Source: Planctomycetota bacterium
GTDB lineage: Bacteria > Planctomycetota > JAPUJT01
NCBI GenBank assembly: GCA_027296055.1
Contig: JAPUJT010000193.1
Location: forward strand, 1 to 39,569
DNA length: 39,569 nucleotides
Reading direction: 5' to 3'
Part shown: one piece after another, positions 31,622 through 39,569 of the stretch
Position numbering within the stretch: the first letter of the stretch is position 1
How the letters are laid out: every line of letters begins with the position of its first letter
Made by a program: the position numbers and the translations under genes
The notes under the pieces: model-generated
What the model was told of the DNA's origin: nothing
The model's database searches: none
Seen by the model: only the letters and a program-made list of their open reading frames with translations

Positions 31622-32863
31622 CTACAGCTGCTCTATGAGCGACACGAGCGGCAAGAAGAGCGAGATCACGATGAAACCGACGACGAGGCCCATTCCCACG
31701 ATCAGGATGGGCTCGAGAAGGCTCGTCATGCTCTCCACCGCCACGTCGACGTCGTTGTCGTAGTTGTCCGAGATCTTGAGGAGCATCTTGTCCAGCTCTC
31801 CTGTCTCCTCGCCGACCTCGATCATGTTCACGATGATCGCGTCGAAGACGTGGCTCTGGGCCAGTGGACCGGCGATGCTTTCTCCCTCCCGGATGCTCCC
31901 GTGCACGTTATCGATCGCATCCGCGACGACGCGGTTACCGATCGACTCCTTCACGATGGCCAGGGCATCGAGGATCGGGACACCGGAGGCGATCAGGGTG
32001 CCGAGGGTCCGGGAGAACCGGGCGATCGTGGACTTGCGGATGATCATCCCGAAAAGAGGAATCTTCAGCTTCACACGGTCCATGAAGAGCCGCCCCCCCT
32101 CGGTCCTTGTTATCAGCTTGAGGGTCATCACCGCAGCGATCGGGATGCCGGGGATCAGGAACCAGTAGGACTTCACGATATCCGCAAACGCCAGGAGGAA
32201 GAGCGTGGCCGTTGGCAGCTCGACTCCGATCTCCTTGAACATCGACTGGAACGACGGGATCACCCAGATCATGATGACGGAGAGGATCATCGCCGCGATC
32301 GTCATGACGGCGATCGGATAGATCAACGCGCCGATCACCTTCTTCTTGAGACGGACTGACTTCTCGAGGAAGCTGGAGAGGCGGTCGAGGATCACGTCGA
32401 GGACTCCTCCCGTCTCCCCCGCCTTGACGATGTTCACATAGAGCCGATCGAACGCCTTCGGGTGCCGAGCGAGCGCCTCGGAGAAAGCCGAGCCCGCTTC
32501 GACCTCCTGCCAGACGTCCATCAGATGGTTCTTCAGCTTGCACGGCTTCAGCTGCCCCTCGAGGATCTTGAGAGATTTCACGATCGGCAGGCCCGCGTCC
32601 TGGAGGATCGCGAGCTGCGAGGTGAACTGCGAGAGCTGATACTGACTCACGCGGCCGAAGACCCACTTCTTGCCTTCTGCCGCCGCGGAAGACCCGGCCG
32701 CCGCGGACCGCGCGCTGACACGCCCCCCTTTCTCCTTCACGGAAGTGGGGAATAGCCCCAGGTTGCGGACCTTGTTGACCGCATCCTCCTTGGTGCCCGC
32801 CTCGATTTCCCGACGGACCTTCTTCCCCTTCGAATCGAGCGCCTCAAACGCGTAGACGGCCAT
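31622..32863 (-). CDS. pilC: Type IV pilus / type II secretion inner-membrane platform protein PilC/GspF
   Basis: 413 residues, ATG preceded by AGGAGGAA. N-terminal MAVYAFEALDSKGKKVRREIEAGTKEDAVNKVRNLGLFPTSV is the classic family start. Two T2SSF domains follow, each with the conserved FSEALARHPKAFDRLYVNIVKAGETGG or FDAIIVNMIEVGEETGELDKML signature. Three hydrophobic segments fit the family topology (about 180-200, 225-245 and 385-410). PilC couples the cytoplasmic PilB hexamer to pilin assembly in the inner membrane. It sits 42 bp after the second pilB in the same operon. Confidence 0.96.
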   Translation of the reverse strand: MAVYAFEALDSKGKKVRREIEAGTKEDAVNKVRNLGLFPTSVKEKGGRVSARSAAAGSSAAAEGKKWVFGRVSQYQLSQFTSQLAILQDAGLPIVKSLKILEGQLKPCKLKNHLMDVWQEVEAGSAFSEALARHPKAFDRLYVNIVKAGETGGVLDVILDRLSSFLEKSVRLKKKVIGALIYPIAVMTIAAMILSVIMIWVIPSFQSMFKEIGVELPTATLFLLAFADIVKSYWFLIPGIPIAAVMTLKLITRTEGGRLFMDRVKLKIPLFGMIIRKSTIARFSRTLGTLIASGVPILDALAIVKESIGNRVVADAIDNVHGSIREGESIAGPLAQSHVFDAIIVNMIEVGEETGELDKMLLKISDNYDNDVDVAVESMTSLLEPILIVGMGLVVGFIVISLFLPLVSLIEQL

Positions 32864-32905
32864 TCTTTCGTTCCTCCTGGGAAGCGATCTACCCCAACTC
32901 TTCGA

Positions 32906-34666
32906 CTAGGCCACGAGGATGGTCTCCCGGACCACCTCTTCGATAGTCGTTACTCCGTCCGAGATCAACAGGAGCCCGGCGTCGCGCAGCGTGTACATGC
33001 CGGACTCCTTCGCTGCCTTCCGCAGTTCCTGGACCGAGATGTCCTGCATCACAAGCTGCCGGAGCTTTTCCGTCATCAGCATGATCTCGAACAGGGCCGT
33101 CCGGCCCCTGTAACCCACTCTGTTGCAGGCCTCGCATCCTTTTCCGAAGTAGAAGATCTTGTCCTCCACATCCGCCGGAGCGAGATCCAGCTCGTAGATC
33201 TCCTCATCACCGGGTCGATACTCGGTCCTGCACTCCGGGCAAATCTTGCGGACGAGCCGCTGGGCGATGACGGACTCGAGGGTCGCCGAGATCAAGAACG
33301 GCTCCAGTCCCAGATCGACGAGGCGCGTGATCGCGGAGGGGGCATCGTTGGTGTGCAAGGTGGAGAGCACGAGATGTCCCGTGAGGGAGGCCTCGACGGC
33401 GATCTGGCCCGTTTCCAGGTCTCGCACCTCGCCGACCAAGATGACATCCGGGTCCTGGCGCAGGATCGATCGGAGGCACTTCGCGTACGTCACCCCGATC
33501 TCCTCGTTGATGTGGACCTGCACGACTCCCGGAAGGTCGTACTCGACGGGGTCCTCGGTCGTGATGATCTTGACGTTGGACGTGTTCATCTCGTTGAGAG
33601 CGGCGTAAAGCGTCGTCGTCTTCCCGGAGCCTGTCGGGCCCGTCACGAGGATGACCCCGTGAGGCTGGTGGATCAGCTTGCGAGTCATCTCGAGATCGGC
33701 CGGCCGCAGGCCCACCTTCTCCAGGTCGAGGGCGACATTGGCCCGGTCCAGCACGCGCAGCACGATGCTCTCCCCGAACATCGTGGGGAGGGTGGAAACC
33801 CGGAGGTCGATCGACCTCCCCTCGACGACCAGCTCGATACGGCCATCCTGAGGCAGTCGCGTCTCCGCGATGTCGAGCTTGGCCATGACCTTGACACGGG
33901 ACGCCATGGCGGTCGCCAGGTTTCTCGGCGGCGGCTTCATCTCGTAGAGGACGCCGTCGATCCGGTACCTGACCTTGTACTCATTTTCGAACGGCTCCAG
34001 GTGGATGTCCGAGCCCCGATCCTTCACGGCTTGAAGGAGGATCAGGTTGAGGAGCTTGACGACGGCGGGAAGCTCCGCCTGCCGCATCAGATCGTTCAGG
34101 TCGACCTTCTGCTCCGAATCATCGAGGATGGTGACGCCGTCCTCGGACTCCATCAGGACGCGGGTCGACTCCTCGCTTTCCTTTCTCTGCTCCGCGTAGT
34201 ACTTCTCGATCGCCTTCTTGATCGACTCCTTACGGGCGACGACCCCCTTCACCTCGCAGCCAAGGATGAACCGGAGATCATCCAGAGCGGTCACATTGAG
34301 GGGGTCGGAGAGGGCGACCACGACCGTTCCGTGGTCGACACGGACGGGAATGATGCCGTTGGATTCCGCCACGTAGTGGGGAACGAGGTCGATCACCTCC
34401 TTCGGGATCTCCAGATCGTCGAGATCGACGTTTTCCATCCCGGCCTGAGCGCCCAGGACGAAGAGCATGTCCCCCTCGGTGACGAAGCCCTGCTCGACGA
34501 GGATGTCGCCGAGAACACCGCCTTTCTCCCTCTGGATCTTCAAGGCCTTCTGAATCTGGGCCTCGTCGACGAGACCGTTCTCCTTCAGGAGCTGCCCCAG
34601 CGGCCGACGTATCCGTCCGGAGCTGGCCGCCGCTCGCTTGCCCTTGGTCTTGGCGCCGTCCGCCAT
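32906..34666 (-). CDS. pilB: Type IV pilus assembly / GspE-type ATPase, paralogue 1
   Basis: 586 residues from ATG 34666, 10 bp after the upstream paralogue's stop. N-terminal GspE_N-like domain (about 22-155), then the hexameric motor: Walker A GPTGSGKT at 343-350, Asp box TTEDPVEY at 369-376, Walker B VILVGEVRD at 408-416 and His box STLHTND at 435-441. A tetracysteine zinc site (C476-x2-C479, C511-x2-C514) is typical of assembly ATPases, not of PilT. Powers pilus or pseudopilus extension. It shares the operon with pilC. It is clearly diverged from the neighbouring copy, so it is not a recent duplicate. Confidence 0.95.
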   Translation of the reverse strand: MADGAKTKGKRAAASSGRIRRPLGQLLKENGLVDEAQIQKALKIQREKGGVLGDILVEQGFVTEGDMLFVLGAQAGMENVDLDDLEIPKEVIDLVPHYVAESNGIIPVRVDHGTVVVALSDPLNVTALDDLRFILGCEVKGVVARKESIKKAIEKYYAEQRKESEESTRVLMESEDGVTILDDSEQKVDLNDLMRQAELPAVVKLLNLILLQAVKDRGSDIHLEPFENEYKVRYRIDGVLYEMKPPPRNLATAMASRVKVMAKLDIAETRLPQDGRIELVVEGRSIDLRVSTLPTMFGESIVLRVLDRANVALDLEKVGLRPADLEMTRKLIHQPHGVILVTGPTGSGKTTTLYAALNEMNTSNVKIITTEDPVEYDLPGVVQVHINEEIGVTYAKCLRSILRQDPDVILVGEVRDLETGQIAVEASLTGHLVLSTLHTNDAPSAITRLVDLGLEPFLISATLESVIAQRLVRKICPECRTEYRPGDEEIYELDLAPADVEDKIFYFGKGCEACNRVGYRGRTALFEIMLMTEKLRQLVMQDISVQELRKAAKESGMYTLRDAGLLLISDGVTTIEEVVRETILVA

Positions 34667-34676
34667 GGAGATTCCC

Positions 34677-36374
34677 CTACAACAGCGATAGATCCGCCGA
34701 CTGTGTGATCCAGAGCACTTCGTCGATAGTCGTGATCCCCGCGAAGACCTTGCGGACCGCATCCTGCTGGAGTGTGGTCATGCCTCCCCGCAGTGCTTCC
34801 TTCCGCAGCTCGTTCGTCGGTCTCTTTCGGAACGCCAGCTCACGCAGCTCCGGCGTCATATCCATCAGCTCGAAGGCGCCCTTCCGACCCCGAAAACCGA
34901 CGTATCCACAGACCTCGCAACCTTCCGAGCGATAGAGCACCTTCCCCTCGATGTCCTCCGGTCGGAGCCCGACCTGACGCAGCTCCGTCTCGGTCGGCTC
35001 GTAAGGGCTCTTGCACCGATCACAGAGGATCCTCATCAGCCGCTGGGCCATCACCGCCAGGATCGCCGACGCCACAAGGAACGGCTTGACGCCCATGTCG
35101 ATCAACCGGGTAATCGCCGTCGGGGCGTCGTTCGTATGGAGCGTGCTGAAGACAAGGTGTCCCGTCAGGGCCGCCTGGATTGCGATATCAGCGGTCTCGC
35201 TATCGCGGATCTCCCCCACGAGGATGATGTTGGGGGCCTGTCGGAGCATCGCCCTCAGGATCCGCGAGAAGGTGAGATCGATCCGCTGTCTGACTTCGCA
35301 TTGGTTGATCCCGGTTATGTTGTACTCGATTGGATTCTCGGCGGTGATGATCTTCACGTCCGGACGATTCAGGTTCATCATGGCGGCGTAAAGCGTCGTC
35401 GTCTTGCCACTCCCCGTCGGTCCGGTGACGAGGAAGATGCCGTTCGGGCGCTTGATCACCTTGTTGAACCTGGCCTCGTCTCCTGCGAAGAAACCGAGCT
35501 GATCCAGGCCGACAAGGCTCTTCTCCTTGTCCAGGATCCGGATGACCACGCTCTCGCCGTGGGTGGCCGGCAAGGACGAGACCCGGAAGTCGATCTCCCT
35601 CCCGTCGACGACCATCTTGATCCGCCCGTCCTGAGGCCGGCGTTTCTCCGCCATGTCCATACGTGACATGATCTTTATCCGCGAGATGATCGGGCCCTGT
35701 AGCTGCTTGGCGGGAGACTCGCGCTCGACGCACTGCCCGTCGATCCGCACCCTGATCCGGACCCGATCCTCCATCGGCTCGACGTGTATGTCCGACGCCC
35801 TGTCGTTGATGGCATCCAGGATGATCTTGTGGACCAAGCGGATCACCGGGGCATCCTCTTCGCCCGTCATGTCCCCGATGCTGTCTTCCTTGACGCTCAC
35901 CTCGCCTTCGAGGTCGCCGCCGAGTCCAGCGTCGCCGTCCCCGGAGTAATACTTCCGAAGGAGCGCGCCGATCACGATCGGGTCGGCCAGGGCGGTCTCC
36001 ACTTCGGTATTGAGGATGAATCGAAGGTTGTCGAGGGCGAACAGATCGAGAGGCTCCGGGCTGGCGAGCACGATCGTCTTCTCGGTCCGCTGCACGGGAA
36101 CGACCTTGTGCTCCTGTGCGACCGACCGGGGCACGAGATCGATCAGGGCCTGGGGGAGCTCGGTCTCGGATGTGCCGGGAAAAAACTTCAGCCGCAGCTG
36201 CTTGGCGAGGGCCCTCGATATCTCCCCACCGGTGGCGAACTTCAGCTTGACCAGGACCTCGCCGATCCGACTGCCGTCGGCCTTGGCCTGCTCGAGGGAC
36301 TCCTGGACCTGCTCGGGGGAGACGACCTTCATCGCCACAAGGATCTCGCCCAGCAGCTTCTGCTTTGGCGGCAT
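34677..36374 (-). CDS. pilB: Type IV pilus assembly / GspE-type ATPase, paralogue 2
   Basis: 565 residues from ATG 36374. The open frame continues 68 codons upstream, but the predicted promoter lies in that stretch and the family sequence starts with LLGEILVAMKVVSPEQVQESL. Domains in order: GspE_N-like (about 5-145), then the motor with Walker A GPTGSGKT at 318-325, the Asp-box region TAENPIEY (Asn in place of the usual Asp), Walker B IILVGEIRD, STLHTND, and zinc cysteines 451/454 and 486/489. First gene of the pilB-pilB-pilC-hemB operon. Two different assembly ATPases may serve distinct pili or form mixed hexamers. Confidence 0.94.
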   Translation of the reverse strand: MPPKQKLLGEILVAMKVVSPEQVQESLEQAKADGSRIGEVLVKLKFATGGEISRALAKQLRLKFFPGTSETELPQALIDLVPRSVAQEHKVVPVQRTEKTIVLASPEPLDLFALDNLRFILNTEVETALADPIVIGALLRKYYSGDGDAGLGGDLEGEVSVKEDSIGDMTGEEDAPVIRLVHKIILDAINDRASDIHVEPMEDRVRIRVRIDGQCVERESPAKQLQGPIISRIKIMSRMDMAEKRRPQDGRIKMVVDGREIDFRVSSLPATHGESVVIRILDKEKSLVGLDQLGFFAGDEARFNKVIKRPNGIFLVTGPTGSGKTTTLYAAMMNLNRPDVKIITAENPIEYNITGINQCEVRQRIDLTFSRILRAMLRQAPNIILVGEIRDSETADIAIQAALTGHLVFSTLHTNDAPTAITRLIDMGVKPFLVASAILAVMAQRLMRILCDRCKSPYEPTETELRQVGLRPEDIEGKVLYRSEGCEVCGYVGFRGRKGAFELMDMTPELRELAFRKRPTNELRKEALRGGMTTLQQDAVRKVFAGITTIDEVLWITQSADLSLL

Positions 36375-36397
36375 CACGAGGCTCCCGATGTGGGCCT

Positions 36398-36445
36398 GGG
36401 ATTCCCGCTCTCTGGACCCTGCGAGAGAGGTAATGGGGATTCCCG
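36398..36445. repeat. Pair of odd palindromes in the pilB leader
   Basis: GGGATTCCCG at 36398-36407 and 36436-36445. Each contains the dyad GGGA-T-TCCC; the starts are 38 bp apart. Both lie in the roughly 100-nt leader between the predicted start of transcription and the ATG at 36374. Confidence 0.75.
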
Positions 36446-36479
36446 GGCTTTCGTTCGATACGTTGGACCCGGGAGGCGG

Positions 36480-36509
36480 ATTATAGCGGGGCTGCTGTAC
36501 GTAAGTCAA
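36480..36509 (-). promoter_or_regulatory. Sigma-70 promoter of the pilB-pilB-pilC-hemB operon
   Basis: Minus strand TTGACT (36509-36504), 18-bp spacer, TATAAT (36485-36480). Predicted start about 36473, leader about 100 nt. Confidence 0.75.
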
Positions 36510-36645
36510 GGTCTTCGTCCACATTCCGTCGACTGTAAGGGCCTCGGTCGCACCTCCGATCCCCCCGGAATGTACCACTTGTGTAGCAGACGAACCGAGC
36601 CCGACCGCCCACGAGAAAGCCCCCGAATTGGAACCGGAGAGGGGC

Positions 36646-36651
36646 TATAAT
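36646..36651 (+). promoter_or_regulatory. -10 box upstream of the small lipoprotein gene
   Basis: Perfect TATAAT 34 bp before the ATG at 36685. No -35 box at normal spacing is visible (a TTGGAA at 36628-36633 is too close), so an activator may be needed. The remainder of the 310-bp gap 36375-36684 shows only the divergent pilB promoter and its repeats. Confidence 0.45.
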
Positions 36652-36684
36652 AGGCGCTTCCGACGGAGGATTGGGAGGGGGTCC

Positions 36685-37137
36685 ATGAAGGCGAGGTGGT
36701 GGTCAGGTCTGGTGGTTGCGGCGGCAGCCCTCTCTGCCTGCACGAGCCCCGCCTGCCGGGATGAAAACCTCCCCGAGTACAAGGATCGGGCGACCCCGGA
36801 ACGGGGGATGCAGTTCTTCCAGTACGCGATCGCCAACGAGTGCGATCCCCATGCCTGGGACTGCTTCAACGAACGGAGCCAGAAACAGTTCGGCTACTTG
36901 GGATTCAAGTTCGGCTTCTGCACGATCGAATTCCCCGGCACGGACATCTGCATCTGCGAGCTCATCAAGAAGGCCGAGATCGCCGGGATTCGACCGGCGG
37001 ACGGCCGGGGCATGGCGGTGAAGGCCGTGTCCCATGACGTGTTTCTGATGACCGTCCTCTGGGAGGAGGATGGGCAGTGGAAGATCGATCTGGAAGCGAC
37101 GATGAAAGAAAACGGATTCGAGCGGAAACCAGAGTAG
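36685..37137 (+). CDS. Small lipoprotein of unknown function
   Basis: 150 residues from ATG 36685. Signal peptide with lipobox LSAC (Cys19). The mature part has several further cysteines (CRDEN, NECDPHAWDCF, FCTIEF, ICICEL) and ends in a strand VFLMTVLWEEDGQWKIDLEATM, resembling the final strands of NTF2-like domains. The cysteines could form disulphides in the periplasm. Not recognised beyond this. It lies 23 bp upstream of ppdK and is probably co-transcribed with it, without an obvious functional link. Confidence 0.8.
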   Translation: MKARWWSGLVVAAAALSACTSPACRDENLPEYKDRATPERGMQFFQYAIANECDPHAWDCFNERSQKQFGYLGFKFGFCTIEFPGTDICICELIKKAEIAGIRPADGRGMAVKAVSHDVFLMTVLWEEDGQWKIDLEATMKENGFERKPE

Positions 37138-37160
37138 CGAGGACCTCGAGAGGAAGAGAG

Positions 37161-39569
37161 ATGACGCAGTCCAAGACGATCTATTCCTTCGCGCATGGAG
37201 TAGCCGAGGGCGACGCGAAGATGCGAGACCTCCTCGGAGGCAAGGGATCCAACCTCGCCGAGATGACCAACCTCGGGATTCCCGTCCCCCCCGGGTTCAC
37301 GATCTCCACGGAGGTCTGCCGGGCGTTCAACGAGGGGGGGCGGCAGCTCCCGGCAGGACTCGAAGCGCAGGTCGACGAGAGCATACGAGGGCTGGAGGAG
37401 GCGACCTCCAAGAAGTTCGGCGATCCGGATCATCCGCTCCTCGTCTCCGTCCGGAGCGGGGCGGCCGTCTCGATGCCGGGGATGATGGACACGATCCTCA
37501 ACCTGGGGCTCAACGAGGAGGCGGTGGCCGGTCTCGCCCTCCGATCGGGGGATAAGAGGTTCGCCTTCGACGCCTACCGACGGCTGATCCAGATGTTCGG
37601 CGGCGTCGTCCTCGGGATTCGCCATTCCCTGTTCGAGGAGGCGCTCGGCAGCGCGAAGAAGGAGCGGTCCGTCGAGGCCGACACCGACCTGGACGCGAGC
37701 GCGCTCGAGGAGCTGGTCGCCACGTATCTCGGGATCTTCGAGAAGGAGTCGGGGAAGAAGTTCCCCGCCGACCCGCGGACCCAGCTCCTCCAGTCCATCC
37801 AGGCGGTCTTCCGATCGTGGGACAACCCACGCGCCAGGGTCTACCGACGCCTGAACAGCATCACCGGTCTGATCGGCACGGCGGTCAATGTGCAGGCGAT
37901 GGTGTTCGGCAACCTGGGGGACGACTCGGGGACGGGCGTCTGCTTCACCCGCAACCCGGCCACCGGGGCGGACGCCCTGTACGGCGAGTTCCTGGTCAAC
38001 GCCCAGGGGGAGGATGTCGTGGCAGGCATCCGGACCCCCGAGCCGATCGAGAAGCTCGAGAAACATTTCCCCCAGCCAAGGAAGGAGCTGGAAGGCATTC
38101 GCGTGAGCCTCGAGAAGCACTACGGGGACATGCAAGACATCGAGTTCACTATCGAGGAGGGGGAGCTGTTCATCCTCCAGACACGCCGGGGGGAGCGCAC
38201 CGCCGCCGCCGCCCTGAAGATCGCCTGCGATCTCCTGGATGCAGGCCGGATCGATCCGGATACGGCGATCCTCCGCGTCCCTCCCTCCCAGCTCGACCAG
38301 GTCCTCTTCCCGATCTTCGATCCGGCGGAGATGAAGAAGGCCAGGGACGAGGGCCGGCTGCTCGTCCGCGGCCTCAACGCCGGGCCCGGCGCCGCCTCGG
38401 GGGCCATGGTGCTCAGCGCCGAGGCCGCGGTGCGGAGCCGGGAGCGGGGCGAGGCCTCGATCCTTGTCCGCCGGGAGACCTCCCCGGAAGACATCGAGGG
38501 GATGATCTCTGCGGTCGGCGTCCTCACGGCGACGGGGGGGCTCACGTCGCACGCCGCCGTCGTCGCACGGGGGATGGGCAAGTGCTGCGTCGTCGGATGC
38601 GGAGCCCTCCAGATCGACGAGGAGGAAGGGACGGTCCGTGTCGGCGAGACGATCCTCCGGGAGGGGGACACGATCTCGATCGACGGGAGCACCGGCGAGG
38701 TCATCACCGGCCCCCTGGCGAGCAAGCCATCGGAAGTGGTGCAGGTCCTCGTGGACGGGACGCTATCCGCGGACGAATCGGAGGTCTACCGGCAGTTCGC
38801 GAAGATCCTGGACCTGGCCGACGGGAAACGCCGTCTCGGCGTGCGCGCCAACGCGGATACGCCGCAGGATGCCAGGACGGCTCGGGCCTTCGGGGCCGCG
38901 GGAATCGGTCTCTGTCGAACGGAGCACATGTTCTTCCAGGAGGATCGCATCCTCGCCTTCCGCGAGATGATCCTCGCCCCGGATGAAGAGGGCAGGAAGA
39001 AGGCCCTGGAGAAGCTCCTTCCCGCGCAGCGGGGGGACTTCGCCGGGATCTTCCGCGCGATGGAGGGACTCCCGGTGACGATCCGCCTTCTGGATCCCCC
39101 TCTTCACGAGTTTCTCCCTCACGATGAGGCGGCGCTGTCGGACGTCGCCGCCGCGCTCGGCGTCGGCATCGAGGAAGTGCAACGGAAGGTGGAATCGCTC
39201 AAGGAGTTCAACCCGATGCTGGGTCACCGCGGCTGCAGGCTCGGGATCTCCTTCCCCGAGATCTACGACATGCAGGCGAGGGCGATTCTCGAAGCGGCTT
39301 GCGAGGTGGCCGAGGAGGGAATAAAGGTCTTCCCGGAGATCATGATCCCGCTCGTCGGCACCGTGGAGGAGCTGACCCGGCTCCGGACGAGAGTGGAGGA
39401 GATCGCCCGGATCACACTCTCGGAGGAGGGTCAGGAGTTCCCTTACCTGATCGGCACGATGATCGAGGTGCCCCGGGCCGCCCTGACGGCGGATCGTATC
39501 GCCGAGGTCGCCGACTTCTTCTCGTTCGGGACGAACGATCTGACCCAGATGACGTTCGGTTTCAGCCGG
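37161..39569 (+). CDS. ppdK: Pyruvate, phosphate dikinase, 3' end outside the window
   Basis: Interconverts pyruvate, ATP and phosphate with phosphoenolpyruvate, AMP and diphosphate. ATG at 37161 follows AGGAAGAG. 803 codons are visible and run off the window; the family is usually about 880-900, so roughly 80-100 residues are missing, including the C-terminal active-site Cys loop. Visible signatures: nucleotide-binding LLGGKGSNLAEMTNLGIPVPPGFTI, VSVRSGAAVSMPGMMDTILNLG (Arg98), DMQDIEFTIEEGELFILQTR, and the phosphohistidine loop GGLTSHAAVVARGMGK with His464. The conserved regulatory Thr precedes the Ser-His pair. The PEP-binding barrel is under way (LGHRGCRLG, IMIPLVGTVEEL, GTMIEVPRA, FSFGTNDLTQMTFGFSR). 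Confidence 0.97.
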   Translation, partial: MTQSKTIYSFAHGVAEGDAKMRDLLGGKGSNLAEMTNLGIPVPPGFTISTEVCRAFNEGGRQLPAGLEAQVDESIRGLEEATSKKFGDPDHPLLVSVRSGAAVSMPGMMDTILNLGLNEEAVAGLALRSGDKRFAFDAYRRLIQMFGGVVLGIRHSLFEEALGSAKKERSVEADTDLDASALEELVATYLGIFEKESGKKFPADPRTQLLQSIQAVFRSWDNPRARVYRRLNSITGLIGTAVNVQAMVFGNLGDDSGTGVCFTRNPATGADALYGEFLVNAQGEDVVAGIRTPEPIEKLEKHFPQPRKELEGIRVSLEKHYGDMQDIEFTIEEGELFILQTRRGERTAAAALKIACDLLDAGRIDPDTAILRVPPSQLDQVLFPIFDPAEMKKARDEGRLLVRGLNAGPGAASGAMVLSAEAAVRSRERGEASILVRRETSPEDIEGMISAVGVLTATGGLTSHAAVVARGMGKCCVVGCGALQIDEEEGTVRVGETILREGDTISIDGSTGEVITGPLASKPSEVVQVLVDGTLSADESEVYRQFAKILDLADGKRRLGVRANADTPQDARTARAFGAAGIGLCRTEHMFFQEDRILAFREMILAPDEEGRKKALEKLLPAQRGDFAGIFRAMEGLPVTIRLLDPPLHEFLPHDEAALSDVAAALGVGIEEVQRKVESLKEFNPMLGHRGCRLGISFPEIYDMQARAILEAACEVAEEGIKVFPEIMIPLVGTVEELTRLRTRVEEIARITLSEEGQEFPYLIGTMIEVPRAALTADRIAEVADFFSFGTNDLTQMTFGFSR

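Noticed and set aside
34677..36374. Non-consensus TAENPIEY Asp box as a sign of a dead PilB
   Set aside because: Walker A, Walker B, His box and zinc cysteines are intact, and I believe an Asn at this place occurs in other PilB-like ATPases.
36894..38552. 552-codon open frame on the minus strand opposite ppdK
   Set aside because: The plus strand is unmistakably PPDK; the antisense frame runs across a gene boundary and has no motifs.

Overview
This high-GC window comes from a diderm bacterium. The evidence is a MurJ flippase, an AsmA-type envelope protein, at least five probable lipoproteins, and two PilB-type ATPases with a PilC platform protein. Several traits are common in Planctomycetota and related environmental lineages: many ECF-style, NHL, FG-GAP and lamin-tail proteins, a Ser/Thr kinase fused to a sulfatase-modifying-factor-like domain, and a small beta-barrel exported protein. 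I cannot fix the phylum from sequence alone. There are no tRNA or rRNA genes, CRISPR arrays, insertion sequences or phage genes. It looks like an ordinary chromosome segment with dense, mostly convergent or divergent operons.

Layout. 1-2234 (+): 3' part of thiE and murJ. 2257-4737 (-): an ECF sigma factor, its zinc-finger anti-sigma factor, an exported charged helical protein and a DUF3592-like membrane protein. 4801-7809 (+): an NTF2-like membrane protein, an AsmA-like protein and NAD(P)H-hydrate epimerase, with overlapping or close junctions. 7811-10461 (-): an exported PsbP/DUF1795-like protein and a proline-rich single-pass membrane protein. 10658-18729 (-): an NHL-repeat lipoprotein, a receptor-like kinase and a caspase-fold lipoprotein that lacks both catalytic residues. 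19391-21622 (+): an FG-GAP beta-propeller protein. 21653-24823 (-): a large fusion of a zinc-dependent phospholipase C-like domain and a Vps62-like domain. 24907-27760 (-): trkA-trkH potassium uptake. 27959-30605 (+): a lamin-tail lipoprotein, a YbjN-like protein and an MglA-type GTPase. 30623-36374 (-): two pilB paralogues, pilC and hemB in one operon. 36685-39569 (+): a small lipoprotein and ppdK, cut by the window end.

How the genes may work together. The pilus ATPases, PilC and the nearby MglA GTPase suggest polar type IV pilus motility or secretion. TrkA and TrkH form one potassium uptake system, and their leader contains an intrinsic-terminator hairpin immediately before trkA. The kinase has its catalytic domain in the cytoplasm and its FGE-like domain predicted outside the membrane. 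Its reading frame overlaps that of the pseudo-caspase lipoprotein, so the two are probably made together and may act as an envelope sensor pair. This kinase/pseudo-caspase unit is my best candidate for an undescribed system. The next is the phospholipase-Vps62 fusion.

Several promoters can be read by eye with -35/-10 boxes near the sigma-70 consensus (upstream of mglA, the YbjN gene, the first pilB, trkA, the proline-rich gene and the FG-GAP gene). Some carry palindromes or short tandem repeats that look like operators. All functional statements are by motif recognition; no search was run.
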